From positions 124,001 through 188,000 of the forward strand of contig JAZKJM010000004.1 of the NCBI GenBank assembly GCA_040384265.1: a DNA stretch of 64,000 nucleotides, given 5' to 3'. Below the pieces are notes generated by a model that was not told the origin of the DNA, ran no database searches, and saw only the letters and a list, made by a program, of their open reading frames with translations. The position numbers and the translations under genes were made by a program. The stretch comes from Pseudomonadota bacterium (GTDB lineage: Bacteria; Pseudomonadota; Alphaproteobacteria; Rickettsiales; UBA3002). Shown here one piece after another: positions 8,174-16,421 of this stretch (position 1 is its first letter; the number at the start of each line of letters is the position of its first letter).

Positions 8174-9427
8174 TTACTCTGGTTTTTTATCGTCCACGCG
8201 CACCACGAGGCGGCGTAATTGCGGGCTGAGTGCGGTCGTCATGCCCACCACCAGCAGCGTCATCGCCCCGCCAAACACGATCGAGGGCACAAGCCCAAGC
8301 ACGCTCGCCGCCGCGCCGGATTCAAACGCGCCAATCTCGTTGGATGAAATAATAAACATGCTGTTGAGCGACGACACCCGGCCGCGCATGGCATCGGGTA
8401 TCAGCAGCTGCATTAACGTGCCGCGCATGACCATGCTGACACTATCGAACGCACCGCTGAGGGCCAGAAACAGCGCCGCGCCGCCAAAGCTGGTGGAAAG
8501 CCCGAACCCAATCATGCAGACGCCAAACCCGGTGATGACACCAAGCAGCCAGCGGGCATGGATGGTCTGCATCGGTTTCAGCGCAAAATAAAGTGCGCTG
8601 GTAATGGAGCCCACCGCCGGTGCTGCGCGCAGCAGCCCAAGCCCTTCCGAGCCCGTATGCAGCACCTGATCGGCAAACACCGGCAGGATGGCCACCGCGC
8701 CGCCAAACAGCACCGCAAACATATCGAGCGCCATGATGGGCAATAGCACGCGGTGATGCAGCACAAACCCCCACCCGGCTTTAATGCTCTGCACCGCCGG
8801 CTCGCGCGTTTCTGCGCGCCGGAACTGGCGGTGGTCGTTGCCGATGCGGCTGAACGCGAGAAGGCCAATCATGAGGAAGGCGCAAGGAAGGAACCACGCC
8901 ACTTGCGCGCCATAACCGCCATAGACAATGCCGGCGATGGCAGGGCCGCTGATGGCGGCGAACTGGAAGCCGCTCGACATCCATGCCGAGGCGGCGGGAA
9001 TATCGCGGCGCGGCACGATCTGCGAGAGAAGGGTGAACGAGGAGGGCATGATAAAACTGCGTGCGATGCCCGAGAAAAACACGCCGCCAAACAGCACCAG
9101 CAGCACTGTGCGCGGCGGCAGCGCCACATAGCCACCGGCGATGAGCAACAGGCCCAGCGACGTGGCCGCAAGCCCGCAAAGCGCGATCAGGAACACGCGG
9201 TGCGGGCGGCTGATATCGACCACATGCCCGGCGACCAGTGCGCAGAGAATGGCGGGAATGGCCTCGGCAAGGCCCACCAGCCCAAGCATGAACGCATCAT
9301 GCGTCAGCGTATAGACCTGCCAGCCGACGATGACTGCCTGCGCCTGCAGCCCAAAAATTGCGGTAAGCCGCGTGGCAAGCAGCAGCCGAAAATCGCGATT
9401 GCGCAACACATCGTAGGAAAGGGCCAT
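8174..9427 (-). CDS. Major facilitator superfamily transporter (EntS/MFS_3-like)
   Basis: The roughly 417-aa product has about twelve hydrophobic segments and opens with YDVLRNRDFRLLLATRLTAIFG, typical of the EntS-like branch of MFS exporters. The region LVAGHVVDISRPHR is the loop-2/3 motif region. I chose ATG 9427 giving MALSYDVLRN; an upstream TTG at 9454 would add nine non-conserved residues. It faces the efflux operon tail to tail (stop 8174 against 8171), without an evident terminator between. Substrate unknown; siderophore or drug export is typical of relatives. Confidence 0.85.
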   Translation of the reverse strand: MALSYDVLRNRDFRLLLATRLTAIFGLQAQAVIVGWQVYTLTHDAFMLGLVGLAEAIPAILCALVAGHVVDISRPHRVFLIALCGLAATSLGLLLIAGGYVALPPRTVLLVLFGGVFFSGIARSFIMPSSFTLLSQIVPRRDIPAASAWMSSGFQFAAISGPAIAGIVYGGYGAQVAWFLPCAFLMIGLLAFSRIGNDHRQFRRAETREPAVQSIKAGWGFVLHHRVLLPIMALDMFAVLFGGAVAILPVFADQVLHTGSEGLGLLRAAPAVGSITSALYFALKPMQTIHARWLLGVITGFGVCMIGFGLSTSFGGAALFLALSGAFDSVSMVMRGTLMQLLIPDAMRGRVSSLNSMFIISSNEIGAFESGAAASVLGLVPSIVFGGAMTLLVVGMTTALSPQLRRLVVRVDDKKPE

Positions 9428-9492
9428 GGAGGGTTTATACGCCTCGCTCACCAAGACGGCCAGCGCAAATGCGTGGCAAGGGTGAGGGGTGT

Positions 9493-9994
9493 TTATTGCG
9501 TGAAGGCCGCCGTGCCGGTGATGCTGTTGGGCGCAAGAGTGGCTGAGTAGCCACTCGGCGAGATCTGGTAGGCAACGCCCGCCGAATTGGCCTTATCGCC
9601 GGCGAGGAACCCGCGCACCGTGCCATCGCAACCGCCGCAGGCCGAACCGTTCTGCGTCACGTTGATCGCATAGCCGCCGCCGGTTTCGACGTAGCCGTTG
9701 ACCAGCGTGCCGCCGCCGTTATTGATGTTGTCGATGCCCGAGATGACGTCGATCATCGTATTGCGCAGGAGCAGGCGCTTTCTGGGCGACGGCAAATGGG
9801 GCAGCGCTGTACGCATAGGGCTTCGTTGCCACGCCGGGAGTGTGGCGCGCGTAGCGAGATGTGGGCAGCAGGGGTGATGCACTGGCAGTGTTGCCGGAAC
9901 CAGCTGCAGGATAAAGCGACTCCGCGTGGGCATTAGCCGCCATAACCACCAGAGAGGCAGAATAAACCAACACCAATAAACGCTCGTGTATCAA
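9493..9994 (-). pseudogene. Frameshifted remnant of a secreted protein
   Basis: One frame starts at TTG 9994 (GGGGGA upstream) with a clean signal peptide ending ANAHA-ES and stays open to about 9719. A second frame, shifted by one base, contains a coherent C-terminus with a Gly/Asn-rich, beta-like sequence including NGSACGGCDGTVRGFLAG and ending TAAFTQ at 9493. Joining the two by one frameshift near 9745-9800 gives a single protein of about 166 residues. The GFLAG...AGVAYQI tail resembles the ends of larger secreted FecR-like or transferrin-binding-like beta proteins, so the remnant may also have lost its middle. Two separate small genes are less likely. Confidence 0.5.
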
Positions 9995-10077
9995 ACATCC
10001 CCCATGATTGAGGCAACGCTCTCAGTCTGCCGCCAACGTATATGAGCGGACAGCTTGTTATCCCATACATGATTCAG

Positions 10078-12627
10078 CTATTGGTTCGTGCACCAAACTA
10101 CGACTCTGCCATCCGCGCCATTTTTCTCGGGGCTACCGCCATACCCTGCGTCACTTGCTTGCTCAGCACCCCCGGGTATACCTTTAGGTTCACCGTTCGA
10201 TGTAGGCGGATAACCAGACGAGAGAGTAAGATCGACGATACCAGGTTCGATACGATCACCGAAACTGCCGCCCCCACCACCACCGCCTGGACTATGGAAT
10301 TCCGGTGCGCCGCCGCCGCCGCCGCCATAGCCGCCACCGCCACCGCCGCCGCCTTTACGTCCGCCATCGCCACCTTTGCCGCCCTTGCTCTCACCTCCGG
10401 CATCTCCGACCTTCAACGGGTCTTCACCGGGATCGGAGCCTTGCAATTTCCCTGCGCCGCCACCGTTGCCATTGTGGCCGGAAGCGCCACGGTTGGTAGG
10501 CTCGTAGATATCCGAGCCCCCGCCGAGACCGGGCGAGCTATCATGCCCACAACCCCCACCGCCACCACCAGCGACAAGCAAGGAATCGCGACCGACAAGG
10601 ATACGCGATGCACCCCCGCCACCGCCGCCGGTAGCGTCATAACCCGTGCCACCATTGCCACCATCAGGATAGCCACCTTTGCCAATAGCAGGCAGCACAC
10701 GATTACCATTCTCATTGCTCAGATGCGTCCCGACTTTCCCGCCGCCGCCAACGATGATCTTTAATGTCTTGCCGTCTACATTGCGTAATATGCTGCTCAC
10801 GAACGCACCGCCGCCGCCATAATTGGTCGACGACGTCCAGCTTCCGCCCGCACCGCCTGCGCCCCACCCGACCGCATGCAACGCCCTGCAAGATGCGGGA
10901 AGCTTATATACGTATTCACCCGATTTATCCCACTGCTTTGCATCAGCAGGAATGTCGATCGTACCTTTCTGCAGGGCGGCGTCTTCCGCGTTGGGGAAAT
11001 GGATGCCCCCGGCGACCACGACAGGACCCCTCACGATGTTGGCTCCGGTATAGCCGGTGATATCCACCTTGAAGCTATCCTTCACCCTCTTCGCAAGGCG
11101 CTTGTAGCCCGCGCTCTCATACAGACCCGCTTCTTCGGTCGGCCACATCACGACCGGCTTGGCAAAGCTGCCATCAAGATATTGCAGGCTTGGCCCCGCA
11201 AGCACGACGCCAGCGAGATTGGCAGCGTTCGGGTCTTTGAGGCGCCATAGCACCGCTTCCGGCGCACTGAGCACCAACAACACAGGCTTTGAGGTTTCTT
11301 TAAGCTCTATATCGACGGCTTGCCCCAGCTGAGAACCTCTGCTCATCTCTGCCCCGACCGACAGCGTAGGATAGTTATCTGGCGATAGCGACTGGCCGCG
11401 CTTGATGCGCACGACTTGTATCTCCGTATTATCCGGCAGACCGTGTGTGCTCGGCCAATGATAGGCTTTTTGGGGCTGATTCACGAAGTCGTTCGTGAGA
11501 CTGAACGACGTGCCTGTATAGGCGCCCTGCCAGCTGGCCAGATGCGCCCCTTTGCTCGCGAGCACCGTTTCAAGCGCGCGCAATTGATCCATAGTGGGTT
11601 CATATCCGATATCGACATCTTTGGTATAAATGGGAACGCCCTTCGGCAGATTGACCACTTGCGATGGCGTATAACTCGAAAGCACGACCGCTTTGAGTTT
11701 GACTCCGCGTGCGAGCGAAAGCTTCCAATCGATGGATTCGTAGGACCCAAGCCCAAGCACGATAGGCTGGTCGGTGCGTTCGATGCGGATCTCGACATTG
11801 CCTACGCCAGATGCGTCACGCTTGGCGGCCTCATAGACGCCCACGACATGAAGTTCCGTACCCTCCGTAAGAGAATCAATGAGTTTTGCCGGCAAGGGCG
11901 CATGCGTATCGACAGCGGCGACAAGCGAGGGAGAATTCAATGCTGCGCGTTCGTTATCACTAAGCATGCCATCCTTGTCCTGATCGACCATGGCGAATGC
12001 ATCGTTCGCAAGCCCTTCCAATTCCTCTGCCGTCAGCTTTCCGTCTTTGTCGGGATCAAGCGCCAGTAGGGCCTTGAGGGACGGCATGCTGGAATGGTCG
12101 TGGTCATCCGTATCGGATACTGTACGCATCTCCTGATAATCAATGCGGCCATCCTTGTTCAGGTCATAGCGCATGAAGGTACCGGCATCCTGCGAAGCGG
12201 GTGCTTCGTTCGAGACAAAGGCCTTGACCTCCTGTTCGCTAACACTGCCATCGGTATCTCTATCCAAACGTAATAGCTCACTGACTTGCTGTACGATACG
12301 CGCGTTATGCTGCTCGGCCTGGGCAGCAGCGATATTGGCCGCTTCGAGATAGAGCTTGTTCGTTCCATGCTCGCGGATGGTCTGGAGCATGGTTTGCAAG
12401 TACTGCTCGCGCGTGGATGCGTATGAAAGCGGCTGCCGCAAAGGAAGGGGGATAATTTCCATCGTGCCATCATCCGAAAACAGAGCTGGGCTAGGTACCG
12501 CTTCATCCGTTTCGGTGCGGGCAGAAGCTGACGACGCTACGTCAACCGAAGTATTGGGACGTGCCAGAACGACAATTGCAGCAACGCCCAAAATGATAAC
12601 TAAAAGTAAATAGTGCTTCTGTCCCAT
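10078..12627 (-). CDS. Exported protein with four EF-hands and glycine-rich C-terminal region, 849 aa
   Basis: A hydrophobic N-terminus (residues 5-22) acts as signal anchor. Four canonical 12-residue calcium loops follow at about 122-133, 155-166, 191-202 and 215-226, each with Asp at 1, 3 and 5 and Glu at 12. Residues about 240-560 appear to contain two copies of a beta-rich unit (compare PIVLGLGSYESIDWKL and PVLLVLSAPEAVLWRL). From about 590 to the end the protein is extremely rich in glycine with short hydrophobic strands and closes with GRVVVWC; this recalls the glycine-rich region family seen in ALK/LTK receptors and some bacterial surface proteins. I infer a periplasmic or surface calcium-binding protein. 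No neighbour explains its role. Confidence 0.85.
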   Translation of the reverse strand: MGQKHYLLLVIILGVAAIVVLARPNTSVDVASSASARTETDEAVPSPALFSDDGTMEIIPLPLRQPLSYASTREQYLQTMLQTIREHGTNKLYLEAANIAAAQAEQHNARIVQQVSELLRLDRDTDGSVSEQEVKAFVSNEAPASQDAGTFMRYDLNKDGRIDYQEMRTVSDTDDHDHSSMPSLKALLALDPDKDGKLTAEELEGLANDAFAMVDQDKDGMLSDNERAALNSPSLVAAVDTHAPLPAKLIDSLTEGTELHVVGVYEAAKRDASGVGNVEIRIERTDQPIVLGLGSYESIDWKLSLARGVKLKAVVLSSYTPSQVVNLPKGVPIYTKDVDIGYEPTMDQLRALETVLASKGAHLASWQGAYTGTSFSLTNDFVNQPQKAYHWPSTHGLPDNTEIQVVRIKRGQSLSPDNYPTLSVGAEMSRGSQLGQAVDIELKETSKPVLLVLSAPEAVLWRLKDPNAANLAGVVLAGPSLQYLDGSFAKPVVMWPTEEAGLYESAGYKRLAKRVKDSFKVDITGYTGANIVRGPVVVAGGIHFPNAEDAALQKGTIDIPADAKQWDKSGEYVYKLPASCRALHAVGWGAGGAGGSWTSSTNYGGGGAFVSSILRNVDGKTLKIIVGGGGKVGTHLSNENGNRVLPAIGKGGYPDGGNGGTGYDATGGGGGGASRILVGRDSLLVAGGGGGGCGHDSSPGLGGGSDIYEPTNRGASGHNGNGGGAGKLQGSDPGEDPLKVGDAGGESKGGKGGDGGRKGGGGGGGGYGGGGGGAPEFHSPGGGGGGGSFGDRIEPGIVDLTLSSGYPPTSNGEPKGIPGGAEQASDAGYGGSPEKNGADGRVVVWCTNQ

Positions 12628-12736
12628 ACTGATACCCCAGCCGTTGCTGAAAAACTATCAGTAGCCACAGATATTTGTATAGCAGAAACTGTTCACACAT
12701 TTATACAGAGAATCGTAGATTGGAACCACGAAATGT

Positions 12737-12810
12737 TGGCTGGGGCGCCAGGATTCGAACCTGGGATGGCGGTACCAAAAACCGCTGCCTTACCGCTTGG
12801 CGACGCCCCA
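12737..12810 (-). tRNA. tRNA-Gln (anticodon TTG)
   Basis: Read on the minus strand, a seven-base acceptor stem TGGGGCG pairs with CGCCCCA, the anticodon stem GCGGT/ACCGC encloses loop TTTTGGT (anticodon TTG), and the T arm CCAGG-TTCGAAT-CCTGG is perfect. Discriminator G and an encoded CCA lie at 12737-12740. The anticodon reads CAA/CAG glutamine codons. Confidence 0.95.
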
Positions 12811-12884
12811 ATACAACAAAAGTGCGCCCGTTCTATAGCGAAGCCCGAACGGTAGGTCAATCATCCTCGTGCATCGGTGTGAAA

Positions 12885-13199
12885 TCAGCTGAGGGTGGTG
12901 TGCACATGCTGGGCAAATGCCGCGTTGGCGGCGGCGGAAAGCTGGAGGATCGCCGGGCAGCCATAGGGGTGTAACTGCGCCAGCGCGTCGGCTGCCTGGG
13001 CGGCAAGGGCAGGGGGTGTTTTGACGATCAGGATCACTTCGCTCGCCTGTGCGATGCGGCCTTCCCACCAGTAAAGGGATTGCGTGCCCGGCAGCAGGTT
13101 GCAGCAGGCGGCAAGCTTTTGCTCCAGCAAGGCCTGCGCCGCGCGCGTGGTGCTCTCGGCATCGGGGAAGGGGCTGTAGAGGAGGGATAGGGCATTCAT
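12885..13199 (-). CDS. cutA: CutA1-like divalent-cation tolerance protein
   Basis: The 104-aa product matches the CutA1 trimer fold: an early strand (LSLLYSPFPD), a helix (STTRAAQALLEQKLAACCNLLPG), the conserved SLYWWEGRIAQASEVILIVKT core, and a C-terminal HPYGCPAILQL segment. Start set at ATG 13199; longer upstream frames are not conserved. CutA was linked to copper tolerance in E. coli, but its biochemical role is not settled. It sits alone between tRNA-Gln and the pilin gene. Confidence 0.92.
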   Translation of the reverse strand: MNALSLLYSPFPDAESTTRAAQALLEQKLAACCNLLPGTQSLYWWEGRIAQASEVILIVKTPPALAAQAADALAQLHPYGCPAILQLSAAANAAFAQHVHTTLS

Positions 13200-13252
13200 G
13201 GCCGCATGATAGCGCCTGCACTGGCGTGCGGCAAGCCCTTGCGCCGCACAAA

Positions 13253-13283
13253 CAAAAAAGCCGCGGGACATATGCCCCGCGGC
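13253..13283 (-). terminator. Rho-independent terminator of the pilin gene
   Basis: On the minus strand a GCCGCGGG/CCCGCGGC stem with an eight-base loop is followed by six Ts, about 24 bases after the pilin stop codon. Confidence 0.85.
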
Positions 13284-13306
13284 TCTCATGTTAGTCTGTC
13301 CGCGAA

Positions 13307-14134
13307 TTAGAACGAGGTGCGGACGCTCAGGTTACAGACGATCAGGTCGGTGTTGGTCTGCGTGTTGACCAGCGTGGTCAGGTAAACACCGCCTGCGGTG
13401 GTCGAATCGTAGCAGGTGGTTGCAGCAACTGCAGCGGTGAGCGCACCACCGCCAGCCGTACCGGCAGCAGGGGTTGCGGTCGCAGCAGCCATCACTTTAC
13501 CCAATGCCGGTGCACCATCATCCATTTTCGTATCAACGTTATAGGCGTCGATTGGCGAGATACCGGCGGTCCAGGTGACGTCACCGGCGACAGCGACGGC
13601 AGTGCCTGGGTTACCGATCACGTAGAAGTTACGACCGGAACGGGCGCTGAAGGCAACGCGTGCACCTCTGCCGAGTTTCGATTGTGGCAAGGTGGTGTCG
13701 CCAGGGGTTGGCGTTACGTTAGCAAGCACCGTGTTCGCGGTCACGCCGTCGGGAATCAACCCGGCGAGGTTAAGCTCAGTCCATGCAACCATTGCTTCAC
13801 CACCCAAGCAGATTTCGGTCGTGCAAAGCGTACCGGTAGTAGCGCTTACATCTTCGATCAGGCCATCGCCATCGCCAAGGTTGGCAACGGTCGAGTTGGC
13901 AATGGTCGAGAAGAAGTTGACCGGCGTGGTCAGATCGCCCGGCAGTGCGTTATATTTGTTGCGGAAGGTGTTTGCAGCGGTGTCGTATTTCTCAAGCTGC
14001 GAAACAGCGGCGCGAACAGTGGCGGCCTTGATAAGATCCTGCCCGACGAGTACGCCGCCGACGATCAGACCGATGATCACGAGCACGATGGCCAATTCGA
14101 CCAGCGTAAAGCCCGATTTTTTGTTATTTTTCAT
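13307..14134 (-). CDS. Type IV pilin-like protein (prepilin)
   Basis: The 275-aa protein begins MKNNKKSGFTLVELAIVLVI, a textbook class III signal: a short basic leader, cleavage after Gly8, methylatable Phe, Glu at +5 and a long hydrophobic helix. The globular part contains NKYNALPGDL, shared with the second pilin at 29797-30585 (RTKYSYLPGDM), and two C-terminal cysteines that may form a disulfide loop. AGGAG precedes the ATG. No assembly genes (pilB, pilC, pilQ, pilD) are in the window. A CtrA-type site lies 171 bases upstream and a strong terminator follows, so it is a single-gene unit. Pilus versus pseudopilus cannot be decided. Confidence 0.9.
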   Translation of the reverse strand: MKNNKKSGFTLVELAIVLVIIGLIVGGVLVGQDLIKAATVRAAVSQLEKYDTAANTFRNKYNALPGDLTTPVNFFSTIANSTVANLGDGDGLIEDVSATTGTLCTTEICLGGEAMVAWTELNLAGLIPDGVTANTVLANVTPTPGDTTLPQSKLGRGARVAFSARSGRNFYVIGNPGTAVAVAGDVTWTAGISPIDAYNVDTKMDDGAPALGKVMAAATATPAAGTAGGGALTAAVAATTCYDSTTAGGVYLTTLVNTQTNTDLIVCNLSVRTSF

Positions 14135-14304
14135 TGTGCGATTCTCCTAAAAATAGTTTCTGATAGTGACGAAATGACCATGACACCACCCGACCGTCAA
14201 CAACTTTTCCTGCATTTGTTGCTGTGTCGTCGGGGGATTATGGCCACTGCTGCATTATTCACACAGCTGTCGGCGCTATTGAGGGTGAGTATCCCACGGA
14301 TTGA

Positions 14305-14319
14305 TTAATAAAGGATTAA
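14305..14319. promoter_or_regulatory. CtrA-type binding site upstream of the pilin gene
   Basis: TTAA-TAAAGGA-TTAA is an exact TTAA-N7-TTAA. It lies in the 207-base space between hldE and the pilin gene, 171 bases upstream of the pilin ATG. In Caulobacter, CtrA activates pilA, which makes the site plausible; distance to the start implies a long leader or a modest role. Confidence 0.5.
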
Positions 14320-14341
14320 TCTTAGGCAGGACAAACGCCTG

Positions 14342-15808
14342 TTACGCCGTCATCTTCTTGATAATGCCCGTAGTGCTGTAGCCATCCTTTAACGGCAGCA
14401 AGGCGACGCGGCCGCCGTAAGACTCCACGAATTCCCAGCCAACCACTTGTTCTTTGGTATAATCCGCGCCTTTCATTAAAATGTCCGGCTGAAGGGTTTT
14501 GAGCAGGGCGAGCGGGGTTTCCTCGTCGAACAGCACCACCGCATCGACCACGCCGAGGGCGGCGAGCACCTGCGCGCGGTCGAGTTCGGCGTTGACCGGG
14601 CGGCTTGGCCCCTTCAGCCCGCGCACCGACGCATCGGTGTTGAGGGCGACGATGAGGCGGTCACACTGTTTTTTAGCATCGCTTAGCAAGCTGATATGGC
14701 CCGCATGCATAATATCGAAACAGCCGTTGGTGAGACCAACGGTGAGCCCGTCGCGCTGCCAGTTGGTCACCATGTCGCGCGCGGTTTCGGTTGGCAGGAT
14801 TTTCTGCTGCAGGGCGACCGCGCGGTGGGTGTAGATGGCGGCGGTTAAATCCGTGCGGTGAACCACGGCGGTGCCAAGGCGGCCCACCACAATGCCACCG
14901 GCAAGGTTGGCCAGTTCGGTCGCCGCAGCCATCGGTGCGCCAGCAGCATGGGCGGCAGCCAGGGTGGCGATGACACTATCGCCCGCGCCCGAAACATCGA
15001 ACACCTGCGCGGCGGAGGCTTCCACATGCGTGACAAGCCCCTGCGCATCCACCAGCGTCATGCCGTGCTCGCCGCGGGTGGTGAGCACATATTGAAAGCG
15101 GTGGGCGATGGCGAGCTGGCGCGCGGCTTCGATGATGGCGGCATCGTCAGCGAAACTATCGACGCCGCTGGCGAGGGCCAATTCTTTAAGGTTCGGGCTG
15201 AGCACGGTGGCCCCGGCATAAATCGACACATCGCGCTGTTTGGGATCAACGAAAACCGGAATCGACAGCGCGCGCGCCGCATCGATCAGGCTGCGGCACA
15301 GTGCGGGCGTCAGCACACCCTTGCCGTAATCCGAGAGAATGATCGCTTGGTGTTTCGCCAGCTCCGGCATCAGGATGGCGAGGATGCTGGCGGCGGTGTC
15401 GTCTTTCACCGCGGCGCGGGTTTCATGGTCGGAGCGCAGCAATTGCTGGCTGGCGGCAACATAGCGCGTTTTTTTGGTGCTGATGCGGCCGCGCTCGGTG
15501 AGCAGATAGGGCACCAGCCGCTCTTCCTCGCCGACCAGACCTGTCAGCTGCTTGCCCACCGCATCATCGCCAATGACCGAGGCGAAGGATGCCGAAGTGC
15601 CCAGCGATAACAGGTTGCGAATCACATTACCCGCGCCGCCCAGCATACGCGCTTCGCGCTCGGCAGTGAACACGGGAATCGGCGCTTCCGGCGAAATACG
15701 TTCCACCCGGCCATAGATGAACCGGTCGAGCATGATATCGCCGACACATAAAACATTCACGCCGTGCAGGCGGTCGAGGATGCGGTTCAGCTCTTGCGGA
15801 GCGCTCAT
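14342..15808 (-). CDS. hldE: Bifunctional heptose-7-phosphate kinase / heptose-1-phosphate adenylyltransferase
   Basis: It performs two steps of ADP-heptose synthesis for the LPS inner core: phosphorylation of D-glycero-beta-D-manno-heptose 7-phosphate and later adenylyl transfer. The 488-aa protein has an N-terminal PfkB/ribokinase domain (residues 1-315, with GGAGNVIRNL and the catalytic FDVSGAGDSVIATLAA) fused to a C-terminal nucleotidyltransferase domain (GLTNGCFDIMHAGHISLL, residues about 345-488). Full length for the fusion. Its start lies six bases after the trcR stop, so the two are probably co-transcribed. Confidence 0.96.
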   Translation of the reverse strand: MSAPQELNRILDRLHGVNVLCVGDIMLDRFIYGRVERISPEAPIPVFTAEREARMLGGAGNVIRNLLSLGTSASFASVIGDDAVGKQLTGLVGEEERLVPYLLTERGRISTKKTRYVAASQQLLRSDHETRAAVKDDTAASILAILMPELAKHQAIILSDYGKGVLTPALCRSLIDAARALSIPVFVDPKQRDVSIYAGATVLSPNLKELALASGVDSFADDAAIIEAARQLAIAHRFQYVLTTRGEHGMTLVDAQGLVTHVEASAAQVFDVSGAGDSVIATLAAAHAAGAPMAAATELANLAGGIVVGRLGTAVVHRTDLTAAIYTHRAVALQQKILPTETARDMVTNWQRDGLTVGLTNGCFDIMHAGHISLLSDAKKQCDRLIVALNTDASVRGLKGPSRPVNAELDRAQVLAALGVVDAVVLFDEETPLALLKTLQPDILMKGADYTKEQVVGWEFVESYGGRVALLPLKDGYSTTGIIKKMTA

Positions 15809-15814
15809 CGTGAA

Positions 15815-16381
15815 TTAAGCAGCGTCGCTATCGGATGGTGCGGCAGGCGCACCGGCAGGCTTGAACTTGGTCGCCAGCGCATCGAGATGCGTTTGCATGC
15901 ACAGGCCCAGCAGCACCGGATCTTTCGGCTTGATGTTGGCGATGTTCCAGTGCGTGCGCTCCTTGATGGAGTCGATGGTTTTCTTGGTGGTGCCGATCAG
16001 TTTGATGATCTGCGAATCCGGGATATACGGGTGGTTTTTGAGGATATAGGCAATCGCCTCCGGCTTATCCTGACGGCGGGCAACCGGGGTGTAGCGCGCG
16101 CCTTTTTTCTTCGCTTTCGCCATTTTCATGTGGGCGAGGGCGTGGTTCGACATCACCATGCGGTAGTTCTCATCCTGTTCGGCTTTGGTGATTTCATCCG
16201 ATGCCAGCTCGCCGCCGGCAACCGGGTCCTGGCCCATGATGCCGGTCGCTACTTCCCCATCTGCAATGCCCTGAATTTCGAGCGGGTGCATGCCGCAGAA
16301 ATCACCGATTTGCTCGAAGGTCAGCGTGGTGTTCTCGACCAGCCAGACGGCGGTGGCTTTGGGCATCAGGGGGTGGGCCAT
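15815..16381 (-). CDS. trcR: DUF1013 protein, cell-cycle regulator TrcR family
   Basis: The 188-aa protein starts MAHPLMPKATAVWLVENTTL and contains FEQIGDFCGMHPLEIQGIADG, the conserved DUF1013 core of an alphaproteobacteria-restricted family annotated as cell-cycle transcriptional regulator TrcR. The middle (IPDSQIIKLIGTTKKTIDSI) has the look of a helix-turn-helix. The C-terminus is a low-complexity Ala/Pro tail. It leads a probable two-gene unit with hldE. Family membership is confident; its targets cannot be deduced. Confidence 0.85.
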   Translation of the reverse strand: MAHPLMPKATAVWLVENTTLTFEQIGDFCGMHPLEIQGIADGEVATGIMGQDPVAGGELASDEITKAEQDENYRMVMSNHALAHMKMAKAKKKGARYTPVARRQDKPEAIAYILKNHPYIPDSQIIKLIGTTKKTIDSIKERTHWNIANIKPKDPVLLGLCMQTHLDALATKFKPAGAPAAPSDSDAA

Positions 16382-16421
16382 AAAATCCTCGTTGGTAGAT
16401 TGCGGTTGCCCGCACGGTTAC

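Noticed and set aside
12790-13251. 153-codon minus-strand frame overlapping cutA and the tRNA
   Set aside because: It is out of frame with cutA and runs through the tRNA-Gln gene.
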